A stretch of DNA of 64,000 nt from Brachybacterium epidermidis. Lineage in GTDB: Bacteria; Actinomycetota; Actinomycetes; Actinomycetales; Dermabacteraceae. Location: NCBI RefSeq assembly GCF_015209585.1, contig NZ_JADEYR010000001.1:434001-498000 (forward strand). The letters are read 5' to 3'. Under the pieces are notes generated by a model, which was not told the origin of the DNA, ran no database searches, and saw nothing but the letters and a program-made list of their open reading frames with translations. Of the stretch, positions 41,118 through 50,848 are shown piece by piece (the stretch's first letter is position 1; every line of letters starts with the position of its first letter). A program made the position numbers and the translations under genes.

Positions 41118-41154
41118 TCGCGTCGCGGCCCCGGCCGCGCACCGATCCACGACC

Positions 41155-41186
41155 GACGGCCGGTCCCCTCTGCGGGGCCGGCCGTC
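41155..41186 (+). terminator. Terminator after sodA
   Basis: GACGGCCGG / CCGGCCGTC, 9-bp perfect stem whose inner bases TCCCC / GGGGC extend it. Confidence 0.75.
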
Positions 41187-41333
41187 GTCGTGGGCGACGA
41201 AGTTCCTCCCCAGAGTCCGTTCGTCCCCAATCCCCGTGACCCGGTGGTCCCCCGTCGCTGCGCTCGCCACGCTGAGGTGGTCGGCACGGAGTCGACGACG
41301 GGGACGGCCCCCGCACCGAGGAAGGACACCACC

Positions 41334-41846
41334 ATGAAAGAGATCCGCAGCACCGTCGTGGGCAACGCCACCGACAACCCCCGTGAGAAGCAGTTCCCCA
41401 ACGGCGACATCAGCGCCATGGTGCGCATCGCGGTGAACTCCCGCTACTTCGATTCGAGCATCAACGACTACAGCGACCGCAAGACCGAGTTCGTCAACGT
41501 CTACGCACGGCGCCAGCTGGCCCGCAACGTGATCGCCTCGGTGAAGAAGGGGCAGCCGCTGGTGGCCACGGGCCGCCTGGGCACCTCCGAGTGGACCGGG
41601 GACGACGGTAGGACGTACCACTCGCTCACGCTGACCGCCGAGACCATCGGCCACGACCTCACCTTCGGGACCGCCGAGTTCACCAAGCCGCCCCGAGTGG
41701 CGGACATCCCGGACGTCGATCACGACACCGGCGAGATCAAGGACGATGCCCCCGCGGGGGGATCGGAGGGGCTGGGCTACGGCGGTGCCGAGGGCCTGGT
41801 CGACCAGGACACGGCCGCTGACGACTCGCTGGTGGCCTCGCACTGA
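41334..41846 (+). CDS. ssb: Single-stranded DNA-binding protein
   Basis: 170 residues. OB fold of the SSB type: T-V-V-G-N-A-T-D-N-P near the N-terminus, V-N-V-Y-A-R-R-Q-L-A-R-N-V, K-G-Q-P-L-V-A-T-G-R-L and T-L-T-A-E-T-I-G-H-D-L. The acidic Gly/Asp tail ends D-D-S-L-V-A-S-H, not the canonical D-D-x-I-P-F, so this is probably an accessory SSB paralogue rather than the replication SSB. AAGGA precedes ATG 41334. Confidence 0.88.
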   Translation: MKEIRSTVVGNATDNPREKQFPNGDISAMVRIAVNSRYFDSSINDYSDRKTEFVNVYARRQLARNVIASVKKGQPLVATGRLGTSEWTGDDGRTYHSLTLTAETIGHDLTFGTAEFTKPPRVADIPDVDHDTGEIKDDAPAGGSEGLGYGGAEGLVDQDTAADDSLVASH

Positions 41847-41919
41847 GTGCGGGCCCGGCTGCGCAGCTCCCGGGCTGCCGGTGCACCGGCGCTCGGGAGT
41901 CGCAGCACGTCCGCTCCGT

Positions 41920-42486
41920 TCAGGAGGCGGGCTGCAGGCTCTCCAGCAGTGCAGCGGTCAGATCAGGGAGGAGTGCGGCCCCCAGGGTGTACTGCTGGTC
42001 CCCGTCACGCTGCAGGGCCGACCACGTGGTGCCGTCCTCGAGCGCGCCGACCACGATGCGCAGTGGTCCCGTACTGCCGGCCCCATGATCACTCACCGCC
42101 CCGGGGGTGGCTGCGCTGGGGCCGTCGTCCTCGCGCACGGACCACTGCTCGGGAGCGAGGTCGCAGGCGAGTACTCCGCCGGCGGCCATCACCGGCCACT
42201 CGACGTGGGCCAGGGCGCGAAGCGGGTCGGCACTGTCCGCATCAGCAGTCTCGTCGAGCTCGATGGAGATCAGCTGCAGTTCGTCGCCGGCCATCACTGC
42301 CGCCGACTCCTCTCCCAGCAGAGCCGCGAGCCCCGGCTGCTGCGTGAGGAGCTGGGCACCGTTGGCCAGCGCGAACCAGCGCGGTGCGGCGAGCGGCTCG
42401 CCTTCGACATGCCGGGCGATCTCCAGCACTGCCGCGGCGAGGGCAGCCGTGGGCGCATCAAGGGGGTCAGGGCTCGGATTCGTCAT
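41920..42486 (-). CDS. PPA1309-family protein
   Basis: 188 residues. Actinobacterial conserved protein beginning P-D-P-L-D-A-P-T-A-A-L-A-A-A-V-L-E-I-A-R-H, with W-F-A-L-A-N, H-V-E-W-P and G-G-V-L-A-C-D-L near residue 130. No known activity. It is regularly found divergent from or next to UPF0182 genes in actinobacteria, as here (135 bp apart). ATG 42486 is used; the longer frame to 42576 lacks similarity. Confidence 0.85.
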   Translation of the reverse strand: MTNPSPDPLDAPTAALAAAVLEIARHVEGEPLAAPRWFALANGAQLLTQQPGLAALLGEESAAVMAGDELQLISIELDETADADSADPLRALAHVEWPVMAAGGVLACDLAPEQWSVREDDGPSAATPGAVSDHGAGSTGPLRIVVGALEDGTTWSALQRDGDQQYTLGAALLPDLTAALLESLQPAS

Positions 42487-42621
42487 CAGATCGAGAGGTT
42501 CCCTTACAGGTTCGCCTGAGAGAATGGACGGGCCACCGCCGTCAGCGGGGGCACCACACTGTACCCGGACCCCCACCGCGCCTGTCGCGGCCGCGGGCCC
42601 GAGATCAACACGAGGTCATCT

Positions 42622-45600
42622 GTGAGCTTCTCCGTCCCCTTCGGTGACACCCCTTCCCCGCGTCCGCGTCCGGCTGCTCGAGAAGGCGGCTCCCGGCCGA
42701 AGCTGAACCCGCTGAGCATCACGGCGATCGTGCTGGGTGCCCTGCTGGTGGCGCTGATCATCGCCTCCGAGGTGTGGACCACCTATCTGTGGTTCGACCA
42801 GCTGGGGCGCTCCGACGTGCTGTTCACCCGGTGGATCACCGAGGCGATCCTGTTCGTGATCGGCTTCGTGCTGTTCGCGGTGCCGCTGTACCTGAGCCTT
42901 CGCATCGCCTACACCAAGCGCCCCGTGTACCCGCCGGTCACCCGGGAGCAGGAGGCCCTGGAGCAGTTCCGCTCCGCCGTGGACCCGCTCCGCCGCGGCC
43001 TGACCATCGTCGGCCCCCTGGTCATCGGTGCCTTCGGCGGGCTCGCCGCCTCGCGCCGCTGGCAGGACGTCCAGCTGTTCCTGCACCCCCAGCCCTTCGG
43101 CGAGACCGATCCGGTGTTCGGCAACGACATCTCCTTCTACGTGTTCACCCTGCCCCTGATCGACCTGATCATCGCCTTCGGCCAGTTCGTCTGCCTGGTC
43201 GCCATCGTCGGTGCGGTGGTGGGGCACTTCCTGTACGGGGGTGTCGCCTGGGGGCAGGAGAGCGGTCTCGAGGTCACCAAGGCGGCCCGCCGCCACCTCG
43301 GCGTGCTGGCCACCGTCTACGTGCTGCTGCTGGGGCTCGGCCACTGGTTCCACCGTTATGACCTGCTGGTGACCCCGCACGGCCGCTTCGACGGTGCCTC
43401 GTACACCGACGTCAATGCGATCCTGCCCGCGCAGACCATCCTGGCGATCGCCGCGATCATCGTCGCGTTCCTGTTCATCGTGTGGATCGTGCGCGCGGAC
43501 TGGCGGATCCCCGCCATCGGCGCCGGCCTGATGGTGCTGTCCACCCTGGTGGTGGGCAACCTCTACCCCTGGGCGATCCAGCAGTTCCAGGTCAACCCCA
43601 ATGAGCGTGCCCTCGAGCAGCCCTACATCCAGCGCAGCATCGACGCCACCCGTGCCGCGTTCGCCATCGACGGCGTTCGCGAGGTCTCCTACGCAGCCAG
43701 CACCGATGCCGCTCCGGGAGCCCTGCGCGAAGACGCCGAGACCACCGCGCAGATCCGCCTGATGGACCCCAACATCGTCTCCAAGACCTTCGAGCAGCGC
43801 GAGGCCAACCGTCGCTACTGGGGCTTCGACGAGGTGCTCAGCGTGGACCGCTACGAGATCGACGGCGCCCTGCAGGACACCGTGATCGGCGTGCGCGAGC
43901 TGCGCCCGGACCAGTTCGAGCTGGACAGCCGCTCCTGGGTGGACCAGCACATCATCTACACCCATGGCTACGGCACCGCCGCCGCCTACGGCAACCGCCG
44001 CAACGCCGACGGTGAGCCCAGCTTCCTGCAGTCCGGCGTCCCCGGCGACGGGTCCCTGGGAGAGTACGAGGAGCGGGTGTACTTCGGCCGCCACTCCCCG
44101 GACTACTCCATCGTCGGCGCCCCCGAGGGTACCGAACCCGAGGAGTTCGACTACCAGCTCGGAACCGGGGAAGAGGACGGCGGCACCCAGGTGAACAACA
44201 CCTACCAGGGTGATGGCGGCCCGTCGGTGGGCACCTTCTTCAACCGCCTCCTGTACGCCATCAAGTTCCGCGACCCCAACATCGTCATCTCCGACTACGT
44301 CAACCCCGAGTCGCAGATCCTCTACGACCGCGACCCGCAGCAGCGGGTGCGGGAGGTGGCACCGTTCCTGTCGCTGGACTCGCAGATGTACCCGGCGGTC
44401 GTCGACGGTGAGCTGGTGTGGGTGGTCGACGGCTACACCACCACCACCCACTACCCGTACTCCCGCAGCGTCAATCTGGACGACGCCATCAACGACTCCC
44501 AGACCACACCGGGGGAGACTGCGGGCAATCGGGTGCGGCAGGCCAACTACATGCGCAACGGCGTCAAGGCCACCGTCTCCGCCTTCGACGGATCTGTGAA
44601 GCTGTACGCGTGGGACACGGAGGATCCGATCCTCAAGGCGTGGGGCGAGGTGTTCCCCGAGGCCCTGCAGCCCGCCACGGAGATCAGCGGCGAGCTGATG
44701 AGCCACCTGCGCTACCCCGCGGACTACTTCAAGGCGCAGCGCGAACTGCTGGCCACGTACCACGTCACCGATGCGGATGACTTCTTCGGTCAGCAGGACT
44801 TCTGGCAGATCCCCCCGGATCCCACCCAGCCGGCCCCCCAGAACCCGGATGGATCCGCCGGTCAGCAGGCGCCGCAGCCGCCCATGTACCTCACCATGCA
44901 GGTGCCCGGGATGGATGATCCGCGCTTCACGCTGTCCTCCAGCTACATCCCGGCCCAGGGGCAGAACGTGCTCACCGGGTTCCTGGCCGTGGACTCCGAG
45001 ACGGGCAGCCTGGAGGGCAACCCAGCGGAGACCTTCGGTGACATGACGCTGCTGGTGCTGCCGGCCACCAACCCGGTCAACGGACCCGGTCAGGTGCAGG
45101 CCACCTTCAACGCCGAGCCGAATGTGTCCCAGGCGCTGAACCTGCTGAAGTCCGGCAACTCCGAGGTCATCAACGGCAACCTGCTCACGCTCCCGGTGGG
45201 CGGCGGCCTGCTGTACGTGCAGCCGGTGTTCCTGCAGTCCTCCGCCTCCGGTGGCGGCACCCAGTACCCGCTGCTGCAGATGGTGCTGGTCTCCTTCGGC
45301 GAGAAGATCGGGTTCGCTCCCACGCTGAACGAGGCGCTGGACCTGGTGTTCGGCGGCGACTCGGGCGCCGACGCCGGTGATGCCGCGGTCACCGATCCGG
45401 ACGGTGCCAAGGGCACGGCCGACACCGAGACTGGGGAGGGTGCGGTGGAGACCCCGGACGATGCTCCGGCGGAGGAGCCCACCGACGCCCCGACCGACGC
45501 GCCGCAGGGGGAGGAGACTGACAGCCCGGCGCCGGCTGCACCTGGCGAGGGCACTCCCCAGGAGCGACTGGACCAGGCCCTGGCCGACATGGACCAGGCG

Positions 45601-45729
45601 GTCAAGGACTCCGAGGCCGCCCTGGAGGCTGGTGACTGGGCCAAGTACGGCGAGGCCCAGGACCGCGTCGCCGACGCACTCGATCGCGCCATCCAGGCGA
45701 ACCAGGAGCTCGAGGGCAGTGGCGGCTGA
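42622..45729 (+). CDS. UPF0182 large membrane protein
   Basis: 1035 residues. Seven predicted membrane helices lie in the first 310 residues (S-I-T-A-I-V-L-G-A-L-L-V-A-L-I and on), with the W-F-D-Q-L-G segment typical of UPF0182 after helix 1. A large extracytoplasmic domain follows (R-R-Y-W-G-F-D-E-V-L, Y-T-H-G-Y-G, F-F-N-R-L-L-Y-A). The last 120 residues are an acidic Asp/Glu/Ala/Pro tail (T-D-A-P-T-D-A-P) ending in a short helix. Function unknown. GTG 42622. Confidence 0.92.
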   Translation: MSFSVPFGDTPSPRPRPAAREGGSRPKLNPLSITAIVLGALLVALIIASEVWTTYLWFDQLGRSDVLFTRWITEAILFVIGFVLFAVPLYLSLRIAYTKRPVYPPVTREQEALEQFRSAVDPLRRGLTIVGPLVIGAFGGLAASRRWQDVQLFLHPQPFGETDPVFGNDISFYVFTLPLIDLIIAFGQFVCLVAIVGAVVGHFLYGGVAWGQESGLEVTKAARRHLGVLATVYVLLLGLGHWFHRYDLLVTPHGRFDGASYTDVNAILPAQTILAIAAIIVAFLFIVWIVRADWRIPAIGAGLMVLSTLVVGNLYPWAIQQFQVNPNERALEQPYIQRSIDATRAAFAIDGVREVSYAASTDAAPGALREDAETTAQIRLMDPNIVSKTFEQREANRRYWGFDEVLSVDRYEIDGALQDTVIGVRELRPDQFELDSRSWVDQHIIYTHGYGTAAAYGNRRNADGEPSFLQSGVPGDGSLGEYEERVYFGRHSPDYSIVGAPEGTEPEEFDYQLGTGEEDGGTQVNNTYQGDGGPSVGTFFNRLLYAIKFRDPNIVISDYVNPESQILYDRDPQQRVREVAPFLSLDSQMYPAVVDGELVWVVDGYTTTTHYPYSRSVNLDDAINDSQTTPGETAGNRVRQANYMRNGVKATVSAFDGSVKLYAWDTEDPILKAWGEVFPEALQPATEISGELMSHLRYPADYFKAQRELLATYHVTDADDFFGQQDFWQIPPDPTQPAPQNPDGSAGQQAPQPPMYLTMQVPGMDDPRFTLSSSYIPAQGQNVLTGFLAVDSETGSLEGNPAETFGDMTLLVLPATNPVNGPGQVQATFNAEPNVSQALNLLKSGNSEVINGNLLTLPVGGGLLYVQPVFLQSSASGGGTQYPLLQMVLVSFGEKIGFAPTLNEALDLVFGGDSGADAGDAAVTDPDGAKGTADTETGEGAVETPDDAPAEEPTDAPTDAPQGEETDSPAPAAPGEGTPQERLDQALADMDQAVKDSEAALEAGDWAKYGEAQDRVADALDRAIQANQELEGSGG

Positions 45730-45839
45730 ATGCCGGGTCCACCCCGGCGGTGAACGGGGCGTGAACGTGGGCTGTCCCACGTTCATGCCCTCCCGCCTGG
45801 ACGGGCCGACGCCGCACCCCCTACAGTGGAGGACGTCGC

Positions 45840-45913
45840 CGCGGGGTGGAGCAGTTCGGTAGCTCGCCGGGCTCATAACCCGGAGGTCATAGGTTCAAAT
45901 CCTATCCCCGCTA
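45840..45913 (+). tRNA. Initiator tRNA-fMet (CAU)
   Basis: Cloverleaf with CAT in loop CTCATAA, and the initiator marks: three G-C pairs at the base of the anticodon stem (CCGGG...CCCGG) and an unpaired position 1-72 (C against T). T arm ATAGGTTCAAATCCTAT. CCA not encoded. Confidence 0.95.
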
Positions 45914-45920
45914 CGAGATG

Positions 45921-45956
45921 AAGGCCCTGATCAGCAGGAATGTTGATCAGGGCCTT
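45921..45956 (+). terminator. Terminator after tRNA-fMet
   Basis: 13-bp perfect stem AAGGCCCTGATCA / TGATCAGGGCCTT with a 10-base loop, 8 bp after the tRNA. Confidence 0.85.
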
Positions 45957-46017
45957 CGCTATTCCTCCAGGCCAGTCGTGCTCGCCCGATTCCTCGGCCG
46001 TCTGGCAGGATTGCCCC

Positions 46018-46671
46018 ATGACGGCCACCGCACCCGCTGCCCGCGCTCAGCGATCCTTCCTGTTCCTCGGCGACTCCATCACGGACTGCAGCCGCGCCGA
46101 GGACCCACAGGGTCTCGGCTACGGCTATGTGCGCCTCATCGCCGAGCACCTCGCCGCTCACGAGCCCACCGCCCGCGTCATCAACCGCGGCATCTCCGGC
46201 GACCGGGCTCAGGAGCTGGTGCGTCGCTTCGATCGGGACTGCCTGGAGCTCGAGACCGACGTCATCACCGTCTACATCGGAGTCAACGACACCTGGCACG
46301 GCTTCACCCGGGGTGAGACCGTCACCGCGGAGGAGTTCGAGCGCGACTACCGGTACATGCTGGACCAGCTCTCGGCCACCCGGCCCGCTGTGCCCGTGCT
46401 GATGGTGGTCCCCTTCGTCACCGACATCGACCAGGAGAAGGCCGGCTTCCATGCCGATCTCGACCAGAAGGTGGCAGTCATCCGCGATCTGGCCCACGAG
46501 TTCCGGCACGCAGTGGTGGACCTGGAGCAGGTGATGGAGCGGGCCTGGTCGGTGGGGCACACACCCGCCAGCATCGCCGAGGACGGCGTGCACCCCACGA
46601 TCGCCGGTCACCGCCTCATCGCCGACGCCTGGCTGGCCGAATTCGCACGGCTCGACGACGCCCGGGACTGA
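46018..46671 (+). CDS. SGNH/GDSL hydrolase
   Basis: 217 residues. Block I G-D-S-I-T-D with the nucleophile Ser, block II R-G-I-S-G-D-R-A, block III Y-I-G-V-N-D, block V D-G-V-H-P-T with catalytic Asp/His. No signal peptide, so a cytosolic esterase or lipase-like acyl hydrolase. ATG 46018 starts M-T-A-T-A-P; an upstream in-frame ATG at 45940 falls within the tRNA terminator. Confidence 0.9.
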   Translation: MTATAPAARAQRSFLFLGDSITDCSRAEDPQGLGYGYVRLIAEHLAAHEPTARVINRGISGDRAQELVRRFDRDCLELETDVITVYIGVNDTWHGFTRGETVTAEEFERDYRYMLDQLSATRPAVPVLMVVPFVTDIDQEKAGFHADLDQKVAVIRDLAHEFRHAVVDLEQVMERAWSVGHTPASIAEDGVHPTIAGHRLIADAWLAEFARLDDARD

Positions 46672-46698
46672 CGGGACCGGCTGCTCCCGGCTGCCCGG

Positions 46699-47541
46699 TC
46701 AGCGCAGCGGCCCGGTGACATCCACCGAGATGAACCCCCGCCGGAACGTGCGTGCATCCACCCGCAGCACCCGCCCCGGGTTCACCGGATTCCGCAGCAG
46801 TATGTGACCACTGACCGGTTCCGCTCCGATCACCGCGAACACGTGGTTCGGCGGCAGAGGGCCGTGGGCAGTGCGCACCCGGCGGCTCAGCGGATGGGTG
46901 GAGGCGAGGATCGCACGGTGCTCGGCCCTCCAGGCCTCGATCTGACCGGCGGTGGGCATCGCCAGCAGCATGCGTCCCCTCTCGCCCAGCAGCAGCTCCA
47001 GGCCGAAGCGCCCGAAGCCCCGCTGAAGGAATCGGTAGCCGCCCGCCACCTGCACGGCGATGGCCTTCTCCAGCACCCCTGCCCAGCCGGGGCCTCCGCC
47101 GTCCTGCCGGCCGTAGACGAACACGCCTGCTGCGTCTACCGGCATCATCCGATCCACCCGCACGGGATGCCCGGCTCCTGGCAGCCGTACGGTCACCGAT
47201 CCGTCCTGCTCCCGGGTCATCAGCGCCCGCAGACGCTCCGGAGCCGTCTCGTGCACCGCGAGCATCCCCGCCATCACCCAGCAGTCGCCCAGGCGTCCCT
47301 GGCGGGGCCGAGCCGATGGCCGCCAGGGCCCACGGTCCTGCGCGAATCGTACGGCATGCGGACCCGGGGCCAGGCCCTGCGAGGATGTCGTCTCTGAACC
47401 CGGCGAGGCCGACGAGGACGAGGTCACCCTGATGCGACCCAGGAGGCCGGCCAAAGCGGTCAGGGACCGTCGCCAGGTGCGCAGGCGCACGCGAGCCCCG
47501 CGCTGCCCGTGAGCGGTCGCCTCGGGGACGGGGGTGCTCAT
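46699..47541 (-). CDS. Calpain-like (C2) cysteine protease
   Basis: 280 residues. The calpain active-site Cys motif is clear: G-R-L-G-D-C-W-V-M-A-G-M-L-A-V (about residue 88). The His region N-H-V-F-A-V-I-G-A and the Asn region L-L-R-N-P-V complete the C/H/N triad, in the last 50 residues. The first 75 residues are basic and disordered-looking with no signal peptide. Bacterial calpain homologues are scattered and mostly unstudied. It is 46 bp downstream of pfp on the same strand. Start ATG 47541. Confidence 0.82.
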   Translation of the reverse strand: MSTPVPEATAHGQRGARVRLRTWRRSLTALAGLLGRIRVTSSSSASPGSETTSSQGLAPGPHAVRFAQDRGPWRPSARPRQGRLGDCWVMAGMLAVHETAPERLRALMTREQDGSVTVRLPGAGHPVRVDRMMPVDAAGVFVYGRQDGGGPGWAGVLEKAIAVQVAGGYRFLQRGFGRFGLELLLGERGRMLLAMPTAGQIEAWRAEHRAILASTHPLSRRVRTAHGPLPPNHVFAVIGAEPVSGHILLRNPVNPGRVLRVDARTFRRGFISVDVTGPLR

Positions 47542-47587
47542 CGGGTGTGCGGGGCTCGTCGGGCGTGCGGTATCGGCCGGTGCTCGG

Positions 47588-48808
47588 TCAGTCCTTCTCG
47601 GCCGGGGCGACCTTCTGGCCGATGCGGTCCATCACGTCCGTGAACCACTGCTGGGAGATGTCGAAGGACTTGTGGCCGGCGATGCGGTCGAACTCGATGG
47701 CGCGCAGCACGTTCCCCTGCTCCTCGTCGTGGCCGATCACGCCGGAGCCGCCCTCGAGGGAGACCTGCACGGCGAGGTCGGTCATCGACTTGATCAGGCG
47801 CAGGTCCTCGGCGTTGGCCTTCGCGGAGCGCGAGAAGTAGCCGGACTTCTGCACCATGACCTTCTCCGCTCCCAGCTTCTCCGCGAACTGCCCCGCGAAC
47901 CACTGGCCGGGGTTGATCTTGTCGATCTTGACGTGGCCGAAGGGATCCTTCTCCGGCTCCTCGCCGCGGCTCTGCATCTCGGCGATGATCTCGGGGATGC
48001 CCGCGCCCTCGGACAGGAAGATGTTCACGCAGCCGGTCTCGTCCATGACCTTCTTCAGGCGCTCGGCCTCGGCGTCGATGTCCAGCTTCATCTCCGGCAG
48101 GAACACGGCGTGCACGTCCCAGCGCTCGGCCTTGTGGCCGATCGCGGGCAGCCACTCCTGCTGGGCGTGCCACTGCTGGTAGTACTCGGCGGCCTGTGCG
48201 GTGAGGTACCCGCAGGCGCGGCCCATGATCTCGTGGATGATCAGCATGCGCGGGTTCGAGCCGTGCTCGGCGATGATGTTCTGGGCGAACACGCTGGTCT
48301 GCTCTGCGGCGGTCTTCGCGCCCAGGGACTGACGGATCGGCACGATGTCGTTGTCGATCGTCTTGGGCAGGCCCACCACATGCAGGTCGTAGTCGTTCTC
48401 GTGCAGGTACTTCGCCAGGTCCGCAGCGGTGGTGTTGGTGTCGTCACCACCGATGGTGTGCAGGACGTCGACGCCGTCCTGCTTGAGCCTGTTCGCGGCG
48501 ACCTCCAGGGCGTTCTCGCCCTCCTTGATCAGGCCGCGCTCGACGAGGTCGGCGGTGTTGGTGAGCTTCACGCGGGAGTTGCCGATGGGTGAGCCGCCGT
48601 AGTTGTGCAGCAGGCCGGCCTTGGCACGCACCTCGTCGTCCACCACGATCTTCTCGCCGGACAGCAGGCCCCAGTAGCCGTGCTTGTAGGCGATGATCTC
48701 GACGTCGGGCACCAGCTCGTTGTACCGCTCGATGAGACCTCCGACAGCGGAGGAGAGGCAGGGGGCGTAGCCACCGGCGGTGAGCAGAGCGACGCGCTTG
48801 ACGGTCAT
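47588..48808 (-). CDS. pfp: Pyrophosphate-dependent 6-phosphofructokinase
   Basis: 406 residues, PfkA superfamily. I-G-G-D-D-T-N-T carries Asp where ATP enzymes have Gly (G-G-D-G), the mark of pyrophosphate use; P-K-T-I-D-N-D is the substrate loop with the catalytic Asp, and M-G-R-A-C-G-Y-L binds fructose 6-phosphate. Reversible F6P + PPi to F1,6BP + Pi in glycolysis/gluconeogenesis. Actinobacteria commonly use this enzyme. Confidence 0.93.
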   Translation of the reverse strand: MTVKRVALLTAGGYAPCLSSAVGGLIERYNELVPDVEIIAYKHGYWGLLSGEKIVVDDEVRAKAGLLHNYGGSPIGNSRVKLTNTADLVERGLIKEGENALEVAANRLKQDGVDVLHTIGGDDTNTTAADLAKYLHENDYDLHVVGLPKTIDNDIVPIRQSLGAKTAAEQTSVFAQNIIAEHGSNPRMLIIHEIMGRACGYLTAQAAEYYQQWHAQQEWLPAIGHKAERWDVHAVFLPEMKLDIDAEAERLKKVMDETGCVNIFLSEGAGIPEIIAEMQSRGEEPEKDPFGHVKIDKINPGQWFAGQFAEKLGAEKVMVQKSGYFSRSAKANAEDLRLIKSMTDLAVQVSLEGGSGVIGHDEEQGNVLRAIEFDRIAGHKSFDISQQWFTDVMDRIGQKVAPAEKD

Positions 48809-48903
48809 GGATGATCAGGTCCCTTCACGGTTCGGGTCAACGACGTCCAGAGTCTACCGATCCGGGTGGGGGACCCTGTTCAGGTGAATCCCTGCGGGAG
48901 GGA

Positions 48904-49704
48904 TCAATCGCGCTCGGTGCGTGCGGCGATCGCCTCGAGCACCTCGTCGTGGAGGATCCCGTTGCTGGCCACGGCGCTGCCGCCGAAGGGGCCGTCCTCG
49001 CCGTCGATCGAGGTGAAGCGACCTCCGGCCTCGGTGACGATCGGTGCCAGCGCCACCATGTCGTGCAGGTTCAGCTCCGGTTCGCAGGCCACGTCCACCG
49101 CACCCTCGGCCACCAGCATGTACGACCAGAAGTCGCCGTAGGCGCGGGTGCGCCAGAACCGCTGCATGAGGTTCAGCATCTGGGGGAGCCGCTCCGCATC
49201 GGCCCAGCCGTGCAGGGAGGAGTAGGACAGCGAGGCGTCCTCGATGTCGTCCACCTGGGAGACCTGCAGCTGCGAGGCGGAGCTGATGCGGGTGCCCGTC
49301 CAGGCGCCCGCACCCGCGCCGGCCCACCAGCGGCGGGAGAGCGAGGGCGCGGAGACCAGACCGATCACCGGCTGGCCGTCCTCGATCAGGCCGATCAGGG
49401 TGGCCCATACCGGCACCCCGCGCACGAAGTTGCGGGTGCCGTCGATCGGATCGATCACCCACTGCCGGGGTGAGGAGCCGGTGGAGCCGAACTCCTCACC
49501 GATCACCTGGTCGCGGGAGCGGGAGCGGGAGAGCTGGGAGCGCACCAGCTGCTCGGCGGCGCGGTCGGCGTCGGTGACCTCGGTGAGATCCGGTTTGGTG
49601 GTGACCTCCAGGTCCTGTGCCTTGAAGCGGGACATGGTGAGCTGGTCCACGGCATCGGCGAGCACATGGGCCAGACGGAGATCATCGGCATAGCGGCTGG
49701 ACAT
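48904..49704 (-). CDS. hisN: Histidinol-phosphatase, inositol-monophosphatase family
   Basis: 266 residues. Metal-site motifs D-Q-V-I-G-E-E-F-G, W-V-I-D-P-I-D-G-T-R-N-F and L-A-P-I-V-T-E-A-G-G. The HisN subgroup is supported by synteny: in actinobacteria hisN follows rsgA and aroA, as here. It would dephosphorylate histidinol phosphate in histidine synthesis. Confidence 0.88.
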   Translation of the reverse strand: MSSRYADDLRLAHVLADAVDQLTMSRFKAQDLEVTTKPDLTEVTDADRAAEQLVRSQLSRSRSRDQVIGEEFGSTGSSPRQWVIDPIDGTRNFVRGVPVWATLIGLIEDGQPVIGLVSAPSLSRRWWAGAGAGAWTGTRISSASQLQVSQVDDIEDASLSYSSLHGWADAERLPQMLNLMQRFWRTRAYGDFWSYMLVAEGAVDVACEPELNLHDMVALAPIVTEAGGRFTSIDGEDGPFGGSAVASNGILHDEVLEAIAARTERD

Positions 49705-49804
49705 GGGTAAAGACTAGGGGCACCCGGTGCCGCTGACCGGGAGCGACGCGGCGGCCCGAGCCCGGACCTCCCCGGGCCCCGTCATCTCCTGCCTGCCTTT
49801 CGGC

Positions 49805-50848
49805 TCAGACGTCCCAGGGGTCGTTGCGGCGCAGGGCCGCAGCCAGGCGGCGGTAGGAGGCCAGGCGGGCCGGCCCCGCTGTGCCGGCCTCTCCCTGCTC
49901 CACCAGCTCGTCCAGGGCGCAGTCGGGGGCGTCCTCGAGGTGGGTGCAGCCCCGCGGGCACTGCTCGGCCAGCTCGGCGAGGTCCGCGAAGGCGTCCAGC
50001 AGCTCCTCGGGGGCCACGTGGCCCAGGCCGAAGGACCGCACTCCTGGGGTGTCGATCACCCAGCCCGCGGAGTCCGGCAGCTGCATCGCCAGCGCGGAGG
50101 AGGAGGTGTGCCTGCCGCGCCCGGTCACCGCATTGACCACCCCGGTGGCGCGCTCGGTGCCGGGCACCAGGGCGTTCAGCAGGGTCGACTTGCCGACGCC
50201 GGAGTGCCCGATGAGCACGCTGACGTGACCGGTGAGCCGCTCGCGCAGCTGCTCCAATCCCACGATCCGCCCGTCCTGATCCTGGTGGGTCACCAGGTGC
50301 TCGACCCCCAGCGGCGCGTAGGTGTGCAGGAAGTCCTCCGGGTCGCGCAGATCGGCCTTGGTCAGCACCAGCAGGGCGTCGATGCCGGCCACGCAGGCGG
50401 CCACCAGGCAACGGTCCACCATGCCCCCGCGGGGTTTGGGATCGGCGAGGGCCGTGACGATCACCATCGTGTCGACGTTGGCGACCAGCGGGCGCTCGGA
50501 GGAGTCGTCGTCGTCGGCGCTGCGGCGCAGGAAGGAGGAGCGCTCCTCTATCCGCACGATCCGGGCCAGGGCGCCGTCCGTGCCGCTGGTGTCACCCACC
50601 AGCGCCACCACGTCCCCGGGGACGACGGGGGAGCGGCCCAGCTCGCGGGCCCGCATCGCCGTGACGGTGCGCTCCTGGTCGGTGCCGGCGCCCACCACGG
50701 TGCGCCAGCGGCCACGGTCCACGGCGACCACGCGCGCCGGGATCGCGTCCTCGTGCGCGGGGCGGTCCTTGGTGCGGGGGCGGCTGCCCCGACGGTTGGG
50801 TCGCACCCTGACGTCGGACTCGTCGAGGTCGCGGTAGGAGCGCCTCAC
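49805..50848 (-). CDS. rsgA: Ribosome small subunit-dependent GTPase RsgA
   Basis: 347 residues. N-terminal OB fold (R-V-V-A-V-D-R-G-R-W-R), then a circularly permuted GTPase: L-V-L-T-K-A-D (G4), G-H-S-G-V-G-K-S-T-L-L-N (G1), D-T-P-G-V-R-S-F (G3), and a C-terminal zinc site C-P-R-G-C-T-H ... C. Checks late 30S assembly. GTG 50848 overlaps the aroA stop (GTGA). Confidence 0.94.
   Translation of the reverse strand: MRRSYRDLDESDVRVRPNRRGSRPRTKDRPAHEDAIPARVVAVDRGRWRTVVGAGTDQERTVTAMRARELGRSPVVPGDVVALVGDTSGTDGALARIVRIEERSSFLRRSADDDDSSERPLVANVDTMVIVTALADPKPRGGMVDRCLVAACVAGIDALLVLTKADLRDPEDFLHTYAPLGVEHLVTHQDQDGRIVGLEQLRERLTGHVSVLIGHSGVGKSTLLNALVPGTERATGVVNAVTGRGRHTSSSALAMQLPDSAGWVIDTPGVRSFGLGHVAPEELLDAFADLAELAEQCPRGCTHLEDAPDCALDELVEQGEAGTAGPARLASYRRLAAALRRNDPWDV

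Noticed and set aside
42616-45876. 1086-codon minus-strand frame opposite UPF0182
   Set aside because: Antisense shadow with Gly/Val/Asp/His-rich low-complexity translation; also runs across the initiator tRNA.
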